A stretch of 64,000 nucleotides of DNA from Ampelocalamus luodianensis (taxonomy: Eukaryota; Streptophyta; Magnoliopsida; Poales; Poaceae), in assembly GCA_036346255.1 (NCBI GenBank), contig CM070624.1, positions 20,864,626 through 20,928,625 on the forward strand, given 5' to 3'. The translations under genes and the position numbers were made by a program. Numbering within the stretch: position 1 is the stretch's first letter; every line of letters begins with the position of its first letter. A model generated the notes under the pieces. The model ran no database searches and was not told the DNA's origin. It worked only from the letters and a program-made list of their open reading frames with translations. Positions 11,713 to 23,605 of this stretch are shown piece by piece.

Positions 11713-12530
11713 CCAAGGACTAGGGTTGCCCTGGGTTTGGGTATACCTAATTTTACTCGTACCCATTTGAATTGATATTACACGTACTTAAATAAAAATA
11801 GGTATACCCGGTAGGTTTGGGTGATCCAGTTGTTAAAGGAGAAGGAGAGAGAGGGGGTTTAACTTAAATAGACTTTGCGAAGGAAATTTTCAAAATCAAC
11901 TAAAATTTATTGGAGATGATTCTACGTGTAGGAAAGCTACTTTATGCAAATTGGCAGGCCCAAGTGCGTAGGTGTGCCCCCACATACTTTTATAGGAAGC
12001 TTTCGTAAAACTTAGATATTTGCAATTTTAACCTCGCGTTCACATAATAAAAGTTTCACGAAATCGATTGAAATTTGTTGGAGCTACTTTGCGCAAATTA
12101 ATAGGCAAATTAATAGGCCTAGGCGCACAGGTGGGCCCTGCTGCATGCTTTTATAGGAAACTTTCTTAAACTTCGGTATTTATAATTTCAACTTTATGTT
12201 CACACCATAAAAGTTTCACAAAATCAACGAAAATTTATTGTAGATGATTCTACACGTGGAAGAGCTAATTTGTGCAAATTGGCGAGACTAGACGCACAGG
12301 TGGGCCACAAGCTTTTACGGGAATCTATAATCGGGTATGGGTAGTTCAAGCCCATTCCCAAACTCTAGGTTTGATTGGGCATGAGTAAACATGGGTAAGC
12401 GAGTATTACACTCCCCATACCCAAATACAAATGGGTATTTTATCTTACCCATACCCTACCCGATAGTATGAATATGGATTTGGACTTTAGACAAGGGTAA
12501 TGGGTACCTATTGGTAACCCTAGCGAGGAC
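11713..12530. mobile_element. hAT-type MITE with internal repeats
   Basis: The element is 11721-12522. Its ends are TAGGGTTGCC and GGTAACCCTA (inverted), flanked by CCAAGGAC and GCGAGGAC, which match at six of eight positions as expected for an old 8-bp hAT duplication. Inside, a unit of about 155 bp recurs three times with words such as GATGATTCTAC, CACAGGTGGGCC, CTTTTATAGGAA and AAAAGTTTCAC. No transposase is present. Confidence 0.65.
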
Positions 12531-13161
12531 TCAGCTGCCGATGGGTGCCAAGTGAAGCTTATTTAGGCGCTAACCACCGCATACGCTGCTGCTATAGCTT
12601 CTTTTGAAAAGGTTGCTTTTGCCGCTATGTGGGTGAGGATTGAACCATGTTACCCTTGCTCGTGTATATTCACACTCCACCAGTCGTAACTCATTGTGCT
12701 CGTATTTTTCCTTTTTCCTCCTTTTTTCAAAGGTGTGAGTTGATTAATTATCATAATCATCTTTAAAGGTTAGCAGCCGTGAGACCACAATATCAAATCT
12801 TGGAAAATTCACAATAAACCCATATAACTTGTAGTTAGTGGGACTCAAACAGTGGTGAAGTCACGATGAAAATAAAGGTGATGCTTAGTAGGCGAGGATC
12901 CAATTGCTGTTGAAGAGGGTGAGCGCCACGGTAGACGCTGGTGTGGGGTTGCGGGTTGCATGTCTCGAGTTGCGTGATGATCTCCACCACTCTGCCCGTG
13001 TCTCGCTGGATACCTGCCTAGTCGCCCATGGCCGCCACCACCGCTACATGTCCTCCGCGGCTCTGCACCTCTGTCTGCGCCTGTCACCCTCTACGGCCCG
13101 CGCCTCCCGCCTAGTCACCGTTGGCCGCCACCGCACCGGGGTGGGTTGCTGCACGTGACAG
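12531..13161. other. Spacer upstream of MYB fragment
   Basis: Nothing certain is seen. The last 250 bases become GC-rich and lead into a good splice acceptor (TGACAG) at 13161, so part of this may be intron or exon 1 sequence of the same MYB gene copy. I could not match it to an R2 repeat. Confidence 0.3.
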
Positions 13162-13512
13162 GATTGCAACAGTGCGGGAAGAGCTATCGGCTGCGGTGGA
13201 CCAACTACCTGTGGCCCGACCTCAAGCATGGCGAGTTCACCGATGCCGAGGAGCAGACCATCATCAAGTCGCACTCCGCCGTCGGCAACATGTAGCGATT
13301 AACTTCCCTCCAAGATGTTTTGGTGCTTCTTCTCGTCCTCTGTTAAACATGTTAGTCAGAGCAATGCGTTGAACAATACGCAATGTGTCGGCGTGCAGTT
13401 GGTCGGTGATATTGGCGCAGCTGCCAGGGCGGCCAGACAACACATCAAGAACCATTGGAACACGAAGCTCAAGAAGAAGCTGTCGGGGATGGGCATCGAT
13501 CGGCGGGGGAGC
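13162..13512 (+). pseudogene. R2R3-MYB gene fragment (exon 2, intron, part of exon 3)
   Basis: Exon 2 (13162-13291) is exactly 130 nt, the usual length in R2R3-MYB genes. It encodes LQQCGKSYRLRWTNYLWPDL and then KHGEFTDAEEQTIIKSHSAV, the end of R2 and start of R3. A 107-bp intron follows (GT at 13292, AG at 13397-13398). Exon 3 then gives WSVILAQLPGRPDN, loses frame, and resumes in another frame as NHWNTKLKKKLSGMGID. Cys to Tyr in the KSC motif, a changed base at the exon 2 end and the frameshift make it non-functional. The retained intron shows a DNA-level copy rather than a processed one. R2R3-MYBs are DNA-binding regulators of secondary metabolism and cell-wall genes. Confidence 0.8.
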
Positions 13513-13540
13513 CCATGCTCAAACACATACAAGCACGGAC

Positions 13541-13833
13541 GGTGATATTGAGTTGCATGCATCAACCAATTCACCTAAAAGCTTAAGCTGATGATGAAAG
13601 ACGGGCAATTCACTTATGCTTCAACACCTCCCCTCACGTGTAGGCTCCATCAGGCCTAAGACGTGGAATAGAAATGGGCTGCAATTATTTTCTTAATTGC
13701 GCCAGCCGGATCTTGAACTCAAGACTTCTAGGCTCTGATACCATATTGAGTTGCATGCACCAACCAATTCACCCAAAAGCTAGCTTGAGCTGATGATGAA
13801 AGACGAGTAATTCACTTATGCTTCAACAGGTGA
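13541..13833 (-). mobile_element. SMART/TRIM-type miniature LTR retrotransposon
   Basis: A complete 283-bp element (13546-13828) is flanked by perfect 5-bp duplications GGTGA at 13541-13545 and 13829-13833. Two direct repeats serve as LTRs, 13546-13626 and 13744-13828. Read on the minus strand they start TGTTGAAGCATAAGTGAATT and end CAACTCAATA. Immediately inside the 5' LTR (minus strand) is TGGTATCAGAGCC (13731-13743), the primer-binding site for initiator tRNA-Met. Beside the other LTR is GGGGAGG (13627-13633), a polypurine tract. No protein is encoded, so it must be copied in trans. Size and layout match the SMART group described in grasses. Confidence 0.85.
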
Positions 13834-14465
13834 GGTTGCCACTGGACTCAAACTTGACCGGTTAGTCACGAGCCAGTCGTGCCATGCTGGTTGGACTAGA
13901 AAAAAAAAACTATAAAACTAATATTTTTGGAGCAACTTGCATGAGCCATAAAATGAAAGATCGTTCACTCTTTTCTAGGAGTCTATTCATTTTTCTAGTT
14001 CTATGCAAAAAAGCATTGATTCTCCATAAAACGGTTTACCTTTGCTTTTTTCTTTCTCCCAAGTGGATGGCCAGAAATTTTTCGTTGACAGGGGCACAGT
14101 AAGTATCGATCTTCTTCAAATTTCATTTTTTTTTTCAGATAAAGAGTTTTTTCCCGAAAGTGCACGTAGAATAACGTAAGCTTTCCATAAAAAAAAAAAA
14201 AAAACAAATTCGATCAACGAGCTAGCTAGTTGGAAACCAGCTCGGCGGGACAAGTACTTGTCTCGAGAGTCCATTAGGTTTGAGATCAAATCCACCAGAG
14301 ATTTGTTGTGTTCACGTGTTGACTCGAATTCTTGGGTGGTATCGTCGCGTCGTGCGTGTGTGCTGGTTCATTCCGCGCAAAAGTTGTGCCTCTGATCTCA
14401 CAACAGTTGATCCATCGATCTTTCCCCTCTTACGTGAGATGGACGACGACGCACGGCGGCCAACC
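13834..14465. other. Spacer, no gene seen
   Basis: AT-rich with A/T runs near 13900 and 14190. After 14220 it becomes GC-richer and merges into the transporter-like relic. No feature could be supported. Confidence 0.35.
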
Positions 14466-14665
14466 ACGGCACTTGACGGATCCACGGCTGGGGCTTGACC
14501 ACCGTCCCTCGGTGTCGCCGGCGCGCCTCACTACCGGACGCTTTGATGGTCGTTGGTGTCACGTCCATCCCGGATACCCCGAGCAGAGCAGTCTCGGCCG
14601 GTGAGCACGAGCGCGTGCGCGGCTGGCATGGGCGTTCTTGACACCGACGCCGAGTGCCGCGGCAG
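14466..14665 (+). pseudogene. Possible relic of transporter exon 3, inverted
   Basis: Plus-strand words line up in order with the middle of exon 3 of the transporters: HGWGL (compare PGWGWRL), PSLGVAGAP (compare LSLGLAAVP), SIPDTPSRAVSAGEHERVR (compare FVPDTPSSLVLRGEPDKAR) and LDTDAEC (compare DADTDAEF). At least two frame changes and stops separate them. The similarity is weak and the strand is opposite to the other copies, so an alignment is needed to confirm it. Confidence 0.4.
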
Positions 14666-14669
14666 TGCG

Positions 14670-17215
14670 GCGCACGCATAAAAATTTGTTGGATTGAATA
14701 GGCGATTAGAAGGGGTTGAATAAGTGCCACATAGAAATGATTTCTTTAAAATCTTTTTGTTTTAAGAAGTTCAAGATTCTTTCACTCCAATAGTTATGTA
14801 GAGTTACGAATATCAGAAATAATGATTCAAATAAGAACCAAGCAACAAGAGGATCAAAACTCGCCGAAATCTCTACTGACCAATCAGACCGGTGAACAGT
14901 GATGGTCAGACTGATAATTAGTAAAATCAGTGTAGAAATTGAATTCCAATATGATTTCAAAATCACAAATTGATCCACAACTACAAACTTCATGAAACAT
15001 GAAACATACTTTCTCTAGGATGTCAGGAACATATTCCAATCAAATATCGTGAAGATTATCGTCAAAGTTCTGACCTTTTTTCGTTTGAGTGAAAGTTGCT
15101 TCAAAATCGGATCAAATACGAAAACGGTGATTGAGAAAATCTCGTGAAAGAATCAATCCAAGATGGCTAAAGATGGTTTTTCATACGTCCTAACACCCTT
15201 AATCATAGGAAGAATCAAGCTAAAATACCCCAAGAGTAAAACCCCTAAAATCATCATTGCTTTCATCAAAACCAGACAAAATCAAACTATAATAAAAAAA
15301 CTTGCTCGTTGGCGGATGATGATCAAGATGACTTTAGATCATATCCCACATATTCTAGCAACCAAGATCACAACAAGATCCCAAATAAAAACCTAAGAAA
15401 CACTAAAAATCTCAAAGATATCAAAGAGAGCAAGAATAAAATGAAACTCATCTTAGGGCTTGCATTGGTTGATTAGAGAGATTGTAGATTTATAGTCACT
15501 CTACCATGAAGGACAAAAGCTAAACACTTCAGCACTCAATCAATCCATCTCTTATGAACCCTAGCCTCTCCACTTTCCTCTTCTATCTCTAAATCACGAA
15601 TTAGGGCTTCTAGGCTACAAGGGTTAAGAGGTGCATAACCCGCACCCTCCTCTTTTATAGTGGAAGCTAGCTCTAGATAGATATTCCAAACAGACACCCG
15701 TTAAGCACACACATAACCGGGTTTCACTCACGTACGCTTCTCAAAGCGTCATCTTTGTCTTCTCTTAACCTAAACCATCTGCGCTATAGTTTCTCCAAGA
15801 CCAAAAAGGTGGTTTTGCACACCATCACTTACCACTTTTTCGATATATGGTAATTTACCAAAATAACCCTCTACCGACCTTTGATGATTCATTTGCCTCA
15901 AATCATTTCTCATGCTTCGTCATCATCAATATGGCCCCTATAACTTCCCAGCAAGCCTATCACCCATCCGGAATCCAACCATACCGTGCTCGCTTGCAAC
16001 TGAGACCAAGTCACTTGGTGCACCACATGTCTCACCATAGCCGTACCCTGTTTCCTTAACCGTTCAGGACCTCAGCTCCTCCCTGAGCCTGTCTGGACCT
16101 CAACTCTTCCCTGAGCCTAGTCTTGGTCCACCTTGCCACTACCCGTCATGCTCATCACTGATAGCTTCTGCTTCTGTTCCTTGTCTTCTCGGTTTGTAAC
16201 CACCCCATTAGCCTCAGTCATCTTTCGGCACCACCTCGGTCGTTCTGGACCTTGGTTCTCCTAACTTAGTTCTGATCTAGTCCGCCTCACCATGACTTAG
16301 TTTCAGTGTCCTATAACCATCATAAAAAGCAAACCGTCACGTAGCACCGTAAGATACACAAAATCATCAATTGGCATAATTGATAAGGCATGAGCACATA
16401 CCTTCATAAAGACCTTTGCTCAAACTTCGCCTTCTATGGTTTTTGTTTATATTATGTCTTGCTTGAGTCCAACTATCTTGTTCGGCATCCACGACCATTT
16501 TGGACCTTAGTTCTTCTAACCAAGTACCGGTCCTCCTCGTCGTTGACTATAGTTGACTCTAAGCCACATGCACAATAATAGACCAAATAATCATTTTCGG
16601 GCACAAGTTCTTCATAACTTGACCCACATTAGTCCAAACATGCATCATATAACATCTATGCAATGAAACTCATGACTTTGACCTAACCCACGAAGTTCAC
16701 CGCCATCCTGACGCATGAACCAACCACTGGTTGGTCAGACTGCCACCCTCGGTCGGTCTGACCGCCAGCCAGTCGATCTGACCGCCCCTGGCCGATTAGA
16801 CCGCCCAACAGTCAAACCGCCCCAACACTTAGCCAAATTTCTAGCCTTAAAAATATGCACCCTCTTTGGAATTTTCAAACTCTACCTAGTTTCGGCTCGA
16901 AACTCCAATTCCAATGACACTAAGTGAAAACACATCCTCAAGTAACCCTTCCCACATGATTTTTGGCCGATCACTAAAATTCACATTTTTCACCTTTTTG
17001 CCTGTCATACCATCGCATGCGACCAGTCTGACCGCCCATGGCCGGTCAGACCACCGACAATGGCTGGTCTGATCGCCAACCATGATCGGTCAGACCGCCT
17101 ATGTCTGACAAGCAGCAGGACTTTGCCAAAAATAAAGATTTTGACAAACCCTCGTTACTATTGTCAATTGTATCATCATCCTAAAAAAATAAGTATATCT
17201 CCGTAATATCCAAAA
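14670..17215. repeat. Interspersed repeat with GGTCTGACCG-like motifs, copy 1
   Basis: It starts with GGATTGAATAGGCGATTAGA, resembling GGCCGACTAGAGGGGGGTGG at 39.6 kb. Its last 500 bases hold clustered motifs such as GGTCAGACC, GGTCTGACCG and CCGGTCAGACC. The stretch 16480-17190 matches 29040-29470 at intervals, for example ACAAGTTCTTCA and TTGTATCATCATCCTAA. No coding content was found, so the class is uncertain. Clusters of short motifs near one end recall CACTA-type subterminal repeats, but I see no CACTA tip. Confidence 0.5.
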
Positions 17216-17575
17216 AAAAACCATAGGTACAAACCAGCCTAACTCGTTCCAGTTGGTTCATGCGTGCACCCTAGCCATCCCATTCCCAACGGGTTTGCTC
17301 ACAAACACGTGATACGACTTACGAGAGTAACGAGACACGATCACACGCCGCCTGCGCGCGTGCAAAAGCCGCTGGCTGCCATTGCGCTATGCATGGAGAC
17401 CTGTACCGCTGTACGACCAAATCACCCAGCTTTCCAGTTTCCATAGAAGCAGATATCAGTAGTTGTACAGTAGATTTTAATAAGTACACCAAACTTTGTA
17501 GAAATAAACTATACACACACAACATCAGACTAACCAGTTGAGTACAGGAAGTTTTACTCTGATTTAATCGATACA
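17216..17575. other. Spacer 3' of pseudogene exon 4
   Basis: Short words shared with the copy B 3' flank, such as GCATGGA with CCAAATCACC, suggest that this is the diverged 3' flank of the transporter pseudogene. No gene seen. Confidence 0.35.
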
Positions 17576-17950
17576 CTTGTTTACTTGGCTGTCCTGCTTG
17601 GCATCCTTGATGCACCTCCTCCAGCATTAGTGCAGCATCCACACTGACCGCAAGGCCTCCAGCATGCCTTTGGTCTCTGGCAGGAACACCGCCTCGAAGA
17701 TCGTCGTGGTCAAAAGCCAGCCAGCCAGCGTAGAACAGGAACACGTCGTACTTCATGGTGCAAAGCAGCGCGATGACCACCTGCAACTCCACGAAGGAGA
17801 TGCAAAGTGTGATGGAGATGCTCATGGCCCATCTGGCTGATCTGATCTCCACAGGGGTAGATCTCGCTCGGCACCACCCACCTGAGGGGCGCCCACGACC
17901 AGGCGAAGCTGAACTTGCATAGGCAAATTAGTGTCGGAGATATGAACAAT

Positions 17951-18694
17951 ATTTTAATTTTAGATTTTATTATGGGGTTAATTCATATAAAACTAGAGAT
18001 ACATAAAGCAATAGTAACAATAGACAACTCATTGCACTTCGAAACATACGCAATAATAGGATTATTACTGAATAGTCGGGCGTGATGAAGAACACAAAGT
18101 AACGTAGACTCAAAGTAGTGCAGAACATAGATGAAGTAGCACAACAAGCGGTCACGCAGAGCTGTCCAGAAACCTTATTGATGTCTCGTGCAGGTGAACT
18201 CTGCGACAATAGTTCAGAGATACCCGCTCACCCTCCTTCCCGGTGCACGTCGAGGATAAATGACTGCTTGGTTCGACAGCACAGTAGAACAGAGAGGAAG
18301 AAGAAGAAAATAGAAGTGTATCAAATCGTATCAGGTTTGGACATTTCTAGATCTTTTTAAGGTCGAGACAATTACTCTCTAGTAACTACATAATAAAGCA
18401 CATATTAAACCACTGTAGGCTATTTAGACTCTTAAGATGTCATAAACATTGTAAACAACAATAGAAGCTCAAAAGAAATTATAACCTAAAGAACGTAATT
18501 GAAGTATGTGCTTTGATGGAAGAAAATCATTAAGCATAATAAGTTGTCGGAGTTCTTAGAAACTAACCACTCTTCATCATGCATAGATCATGTAGGTGTA
18601 TGCCCCTATTCTTACTCTATTAGTTTTTTTTTTCCAAATTTAATGCATGCACATGTACTTCGATTTAATCTCGAGCAATACGTTGATTGTGTGT
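17951..18694. other. AT-rich sequence within the pseudogene, no gene seen
   Basis: No recognisable coding or repeat content. It abuts the LTR element that starts at 18700. Confidence 0.35.
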
Positions 18695-21600
18695 GCAGCT
18701 GTCAGAACCCGGGATTACCATCCCAGATCCTCTGTGCATTTCTGAACTAGTCCCATGATCAGTCGCTAGTTCACACAATAAACAAATATGGTAACAAATT
18801 CATATCACAACTTTATTAATAATCAATAGAGTTTATTACAAAAGAGGCTTACAAGCCAACAATAAAGAACACAGCGGAAGAGGAAGAAGTAGTAGAGTCC
18901 AGCAATCTGCCACAGGCAATCGACTGGGGTAGCGGCCTAGTCGTCGAGATCCACACGGGTAGCAAAGTCCTTCTCCTCTGAAATTTGTTTGCATAAAGCA
19001 AGTATGAGCACAACTACCGTGCTCGCAAGTTACACCCAGTCAAATGTGAATGACATGCATATATGGATGTAACAAAGGATGACTTATTGGTTTATTTGCA
19101 TAAAGCAGCATTTCCTTTAAATACTGGTACTAAGTTCCAAAGCAGTTATTTTATAACTAAAATTCTTTTTATAAATTCTCAATTTTATAGTCAGATAACA
19201 TTCACACATGAATGGTGAAGGATACCCTCCTATCACATGGCTTCCTGCCCAATTCCCATTTGGATAAACCAGTTTTAAAGAAGTCTTTTTCAGACAAAAC
19301 CAAAGTCTAACTTTGAGTAGTTCTGCTAGCATGTCTATGACCGTGGACACAGCTATTCGAATAGTTTTACACTCTGCAGAGATTGTACAACTTTACCCAC
19401 AAGAGATAATCAACTTTCAATGTCAAATCGACACACTTCCAAGGTGTGCGACTAAGTGATTATCACGAGGCCTTTACAATGTTCTGTCTTAATGTATTTA
19501 TACGCTAAGGTTTCGCTACCATTGGACTAGCCATCCTCAGGAAGCTCCTCTTGCGCCGATGGGTCTCTTGTCGACCAACACCCATACCAACAACATAGCA
19601 CAAATGACACTAAGACATCACAAATTATTTAGCCAAGTCCCGCCCACACAGGACATGTGGTGGTACGGTAAGGCGTAGCATCATGCGCTCGAAGACCGGT
19701 CCTTAACTGACTTGGGCGACTTTCCATAAAACCCAGGCCTTAACCTAACAGATTAAGCGGTGCATAAACTCGCACCCACCAATCATCCATTTCGCCCAAG
19801 TCCAAACCCGTTTTTATTTTATTTTCCAAGTCATTTGTAAAACTCCCATGACACACCAATGCCAAAGGTATAATTTAAACAATAATTAATTGTTGGCTGA
19901 AATTCCCCAAATCAGACAAGTTTGGTCTATAAGCATGGCTAAGCAATACGTTTAAATGATCCTAGTTCATACTATCGTATCAACTAGGTTTTATCTAGTG
20001 TGTCAATGTGTTTGATTCAATATCAACGTTGGTCATACAAAGGATTTAGGTATAGCTATGAATTGAAAAACAGGAATTTATATTACTGAATATAAATAAG
20101 CATGCAGTAATAATTTAAAAACAGAATATAAATAATTTAAAATAATGGGATCAATATGATCAAGGGTATAACTTGCCTTGCTTGATTACTCGTTGTTCTT
20201 AAACGGCGTCGAAATCCGGTCGTCCGAAGTCGTCGAAATCTATACGCGAAAACGAGCTAAATTCAAATAACACTCAAATAAAATCCAAATAAAATCCAAG
20301 ATAAATACTGGGAGGAAGGTATCGACTTTATATGAATTTAGGAAGTTGAATCGACGGAATCGGAGTTCGTATGAAGGAGAACGAACACCCGGAAGGTTGA
20401 TTATCACAAGAAAAGATGAAATTCCGAATTTCAGAATTTAAGGAATTATTTTTCTGAAGGAAATCCCTTTATTGTGTTAGCATGATGTCTGCAGGTGGGA
20501 AAATGAATTTTCGGTCGAATTTATTTTGTAAAGAAAAAATGGTTGGAGTCAATGACATGTGGGCCCGGGTCCATGAAAATGGGGTTTGGTCCACGGTGGA
20601 CCGGCCCAAGGAATAGTACCAGCCACGCAAGCGCACACATAGGCTGCCACGTGGGCTTGGGGCGGTGAGGTGGCCGTGACATGGCAGTTACGAATTATTG
20701 CGAAATTCAAAATTTTGTTTGAATAGAAAGGTAGATAATATTGAAAGGAACATGTAGGTAAAAGGGTTCGAGTAATTACCCAACGGATGAAGAGATCGGG
20801 CTCGACGAAGTTCTCATCGGACTTAGGGAAGAAGATGTGGCCGGTGATGAACAATTAAGTAAATCAAAATTCTACTTGAATAGAAATGTGGCGAATCTCA
20901 ATAGGAACTCACCGGTCAAATTTGGTGCACAACGGAGCAACGGATGAGGAGATCGGGCTCGCCGGAGTTGGAGAAGAAGACCGTAGGTACTTTTGTGGCC
21001 ACGGTGAACCAACATGATAATCAAAATTCGGCTTTAATAGAAATGTAGAAAATCTCGAGATGAACTCACGGTAAAATTTGGCGAACAACGGAGCTACGGA
21101 TGAGAAGATCGGGCTCACGGAGTTATCGCGGAGTTGGAGAAGAAGGGCTAGCGAGAGGGTCTCGGGAGGATTTTGGCAAATCGAGCGAGAGGATGTAGGA
21201 ATAGGTGGAAAGCTTTACTGTTCAATTTATAGGAGGCAAAGGAGTAACGGTTTGGCGGAAATTGCTCGCGGAGTTATGGCGGAAATTATGCCTTCGCGGA
21301 GTTCATCAGAAGACAGAATATTCCAAGGAATATCCAAGGAATATTCCTTTTAAATATTCGAAAAGACATCAATTAATTTCGGAAAAATAGCAACTTAATT
21401 CTGAAAAATCCGAAATAAATTACAGATATTAAATACAACATTCTGAATTCAAATAAAATATTAATATTAATAATAATAATTTTATTATTACACAGTAATT
21501 ATTTTTATATTGCTAAAAATTGTTTTTAAACTTGAAAAATAGTAGTATAGGTCTAAAAATTCAATGAATTTTCAGAGTCGTTAAATAGGGTATTTTGAGC

Positions 21601-22065
21601 TTAAATAAAATATTTTCAACACAAATTTGGTTTTTATTTGCGGACAGCAATTCATTTTTAATTGCTAGATATTAGAAAAATAAAAAAGGGACTTTTAGAA
21701 TATAGCAAATAAAATCCAAAAAATCTAGAAAAATTCACAGAAATTTCTAGAGTTATTTTGGACTTAAATAAAATAGTTCCAACTTATAATTGGTAATATT
21801 TTTTGCAAATAAATTATTTTGGCTTTAAAATATTTAGGAAAAAGCTTTTAAAATTGCAGAAAATTATAGAAATTACATGAAATTTTATTTTTCACTTTAA
21901 ATCCAATAAAAACTCATAAAACTCAATAAATTTTATTTTTGACTTTTAGAATCTTGTAGATTTAAGAAAACAAAAAAAAACATTAATGAAACTCGAAAAA
22001 TCCAATAAAAGAATAACTTTATTAATTTTTATTTTGGTAACAGAACTTTGGGATGTTACAGCAGC
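18695..22065 (-). mobile_element. Solo-LTR-like element 1
   Basis: The element is 18700-22060, with perfect 5-bp duplications GCAGC at 18695-18699 and 22061-22065. On the minus strand it begins TGTAACATCCCAAAG and ends in GGGTTCTGACA, the TG...CA form of an LTR. A TATA box, CTATAAATTG, lies near 21224-21232, about 830 bases in. A conserved block near 19385-19410 (CTTTACCCACAAGAGATAAT) is shared with elements 2 and 3. No gag-pol was found, so it looks like a solo LTR about 3.4 kb long. Confidence 0.75.
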
Positions 22066-23605
22066 AAATTATCTTATTAGTTTACATGATATAATATATT
22101 AGAGTACCATACTCTTGTATACACCGATGCACCATGGGCGACCCACTTTGAACTTATCTCCCCTCATACGTCGACTACCCCACCAAACTGTGTGGCTTCT
22201 ATCTCTTCTCGCCGTTACAGGCTTTTTGTTCCAACCTCCAACAGTAAGCTCAAATCTTGATTGATCTCTCCAAGCTGCTACCTCTTTCAATGCAATACTT
22301 TACTACATAGTTATCTTTTACTTCTCTCCAATTATTGCTTAATGCTAACTATTACAACATCAATGCGCATACACATCGAACTGTCGTCGATTCTAGCTAA
22401 GGACACGTGTTAGGCTCTATCCAGTGACCCCGAGTATATTCTCTACGACCGCACTATCTCTACTCTAAGCTATTTGCTCCTCGCCTCTGTACGCCCGCAT
22501 TTCTAATCGTATGAATGCATTCATGTACATACGCATGTATGGTGTTATACATGCTTGACACCCTCTTCTCTCGTGTCAGTTGTCCCACTTTTTCAACATT
22601 GGCCAACTCAACGTCGTGCATTCCTCACTAACCGTGATGCCCTCCCATCTTCAATAATGCCGGCATGTCTACTTTAGTCGTTGACTAATGATACGTAGAA
22701 TATTTTCGCCATCGCCGGTGACAATATGCCCCTCATAAGTGATGGCACATTCCTAGCTACACGATGGCCCTATGTCATCCATAGTTTGTTTTCAATGCAA
22801 AGCTTCATCTTCTTCCTGCTAGAGCTTTCTCATCATTGAGTTTCTTTGGCCACTAACTTCTTAAACAACGTCGACGCTCAACAGTTGTCATCGTAGCTCT
22901 TGCTTCCTAAAACACTATGACTTCCTCTTCAATAGCTCCAGCGAGCAGCATGATATTGTCCCCATCTACAGCGTCGCCGCCTCAGCTGTTTGCTTCTCCA
23001 TGGATCAACGCATTCTTGCATGATAGATCAATGTCATTGCACTCTTTCATGGTCTCCTTCGATACTATTCATGCTATCTTTGTTATAACTTATATTTTTA
23101 ATCAAAATAATAGTTATTTTTTTATTTCATAGGAAGCAACAATAGAAAAACGTGACATTGAGAGCAAACGTGGTGGCTTCTTTGTGTCTCATCTAACACC
23201 ATTTATGTCATCCTTGTTATAACTTTTATTTTTATTCAATATTTATTTTATTTTATTGGAGTTCATATACAAATCAAATTGCAATTTTTCTCTTTTTTAT
23301 TCGAATTTTAGTTCTTTTTTATTGGAATTCATATCTGAATCCAATTGATAATTTTTTAGAAATTTATTTTGAACTACAATTATATAGGGATTTCACTTTG
23401 GAATTCGTATTGAAATCAAAATGCTAATTTTATTTTATTTTTATTCATAATTTTAACTATTTTTTGTTGCATTTCGTATACAAATCTAATTTCTAATTAT
23501 TATTTAAGTTTTATTCTAAATTATAATGATTGGAATTTGTATCAAAACCAAATTGCTAATTTTATTTTATTTTATTTTAAATTTCATTTATTTTTTGTTG
23601 GATTT
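22066..23605. repeat. AT-rich tract with degenerate tandem units
   Basis: From about 23220 a unit of roughly 60-70 bases recurs: GAATTCGTAT followed by AAATCAAATTGCTAATTTTA. It continues at 27500-27770 on the far side of LTR element 2, so that element landed inside an existing tandem array. At 22070-23200 nothing recognisable is seen. Confidence 0.55.

Noticed and set aside
14670..17215. CACTA transposon call for the GGTCTGACCG repeat
   Set aside because: No CACTA tips, 3-bp duplication or TNPD-like protein could be seen, so the class is left open.
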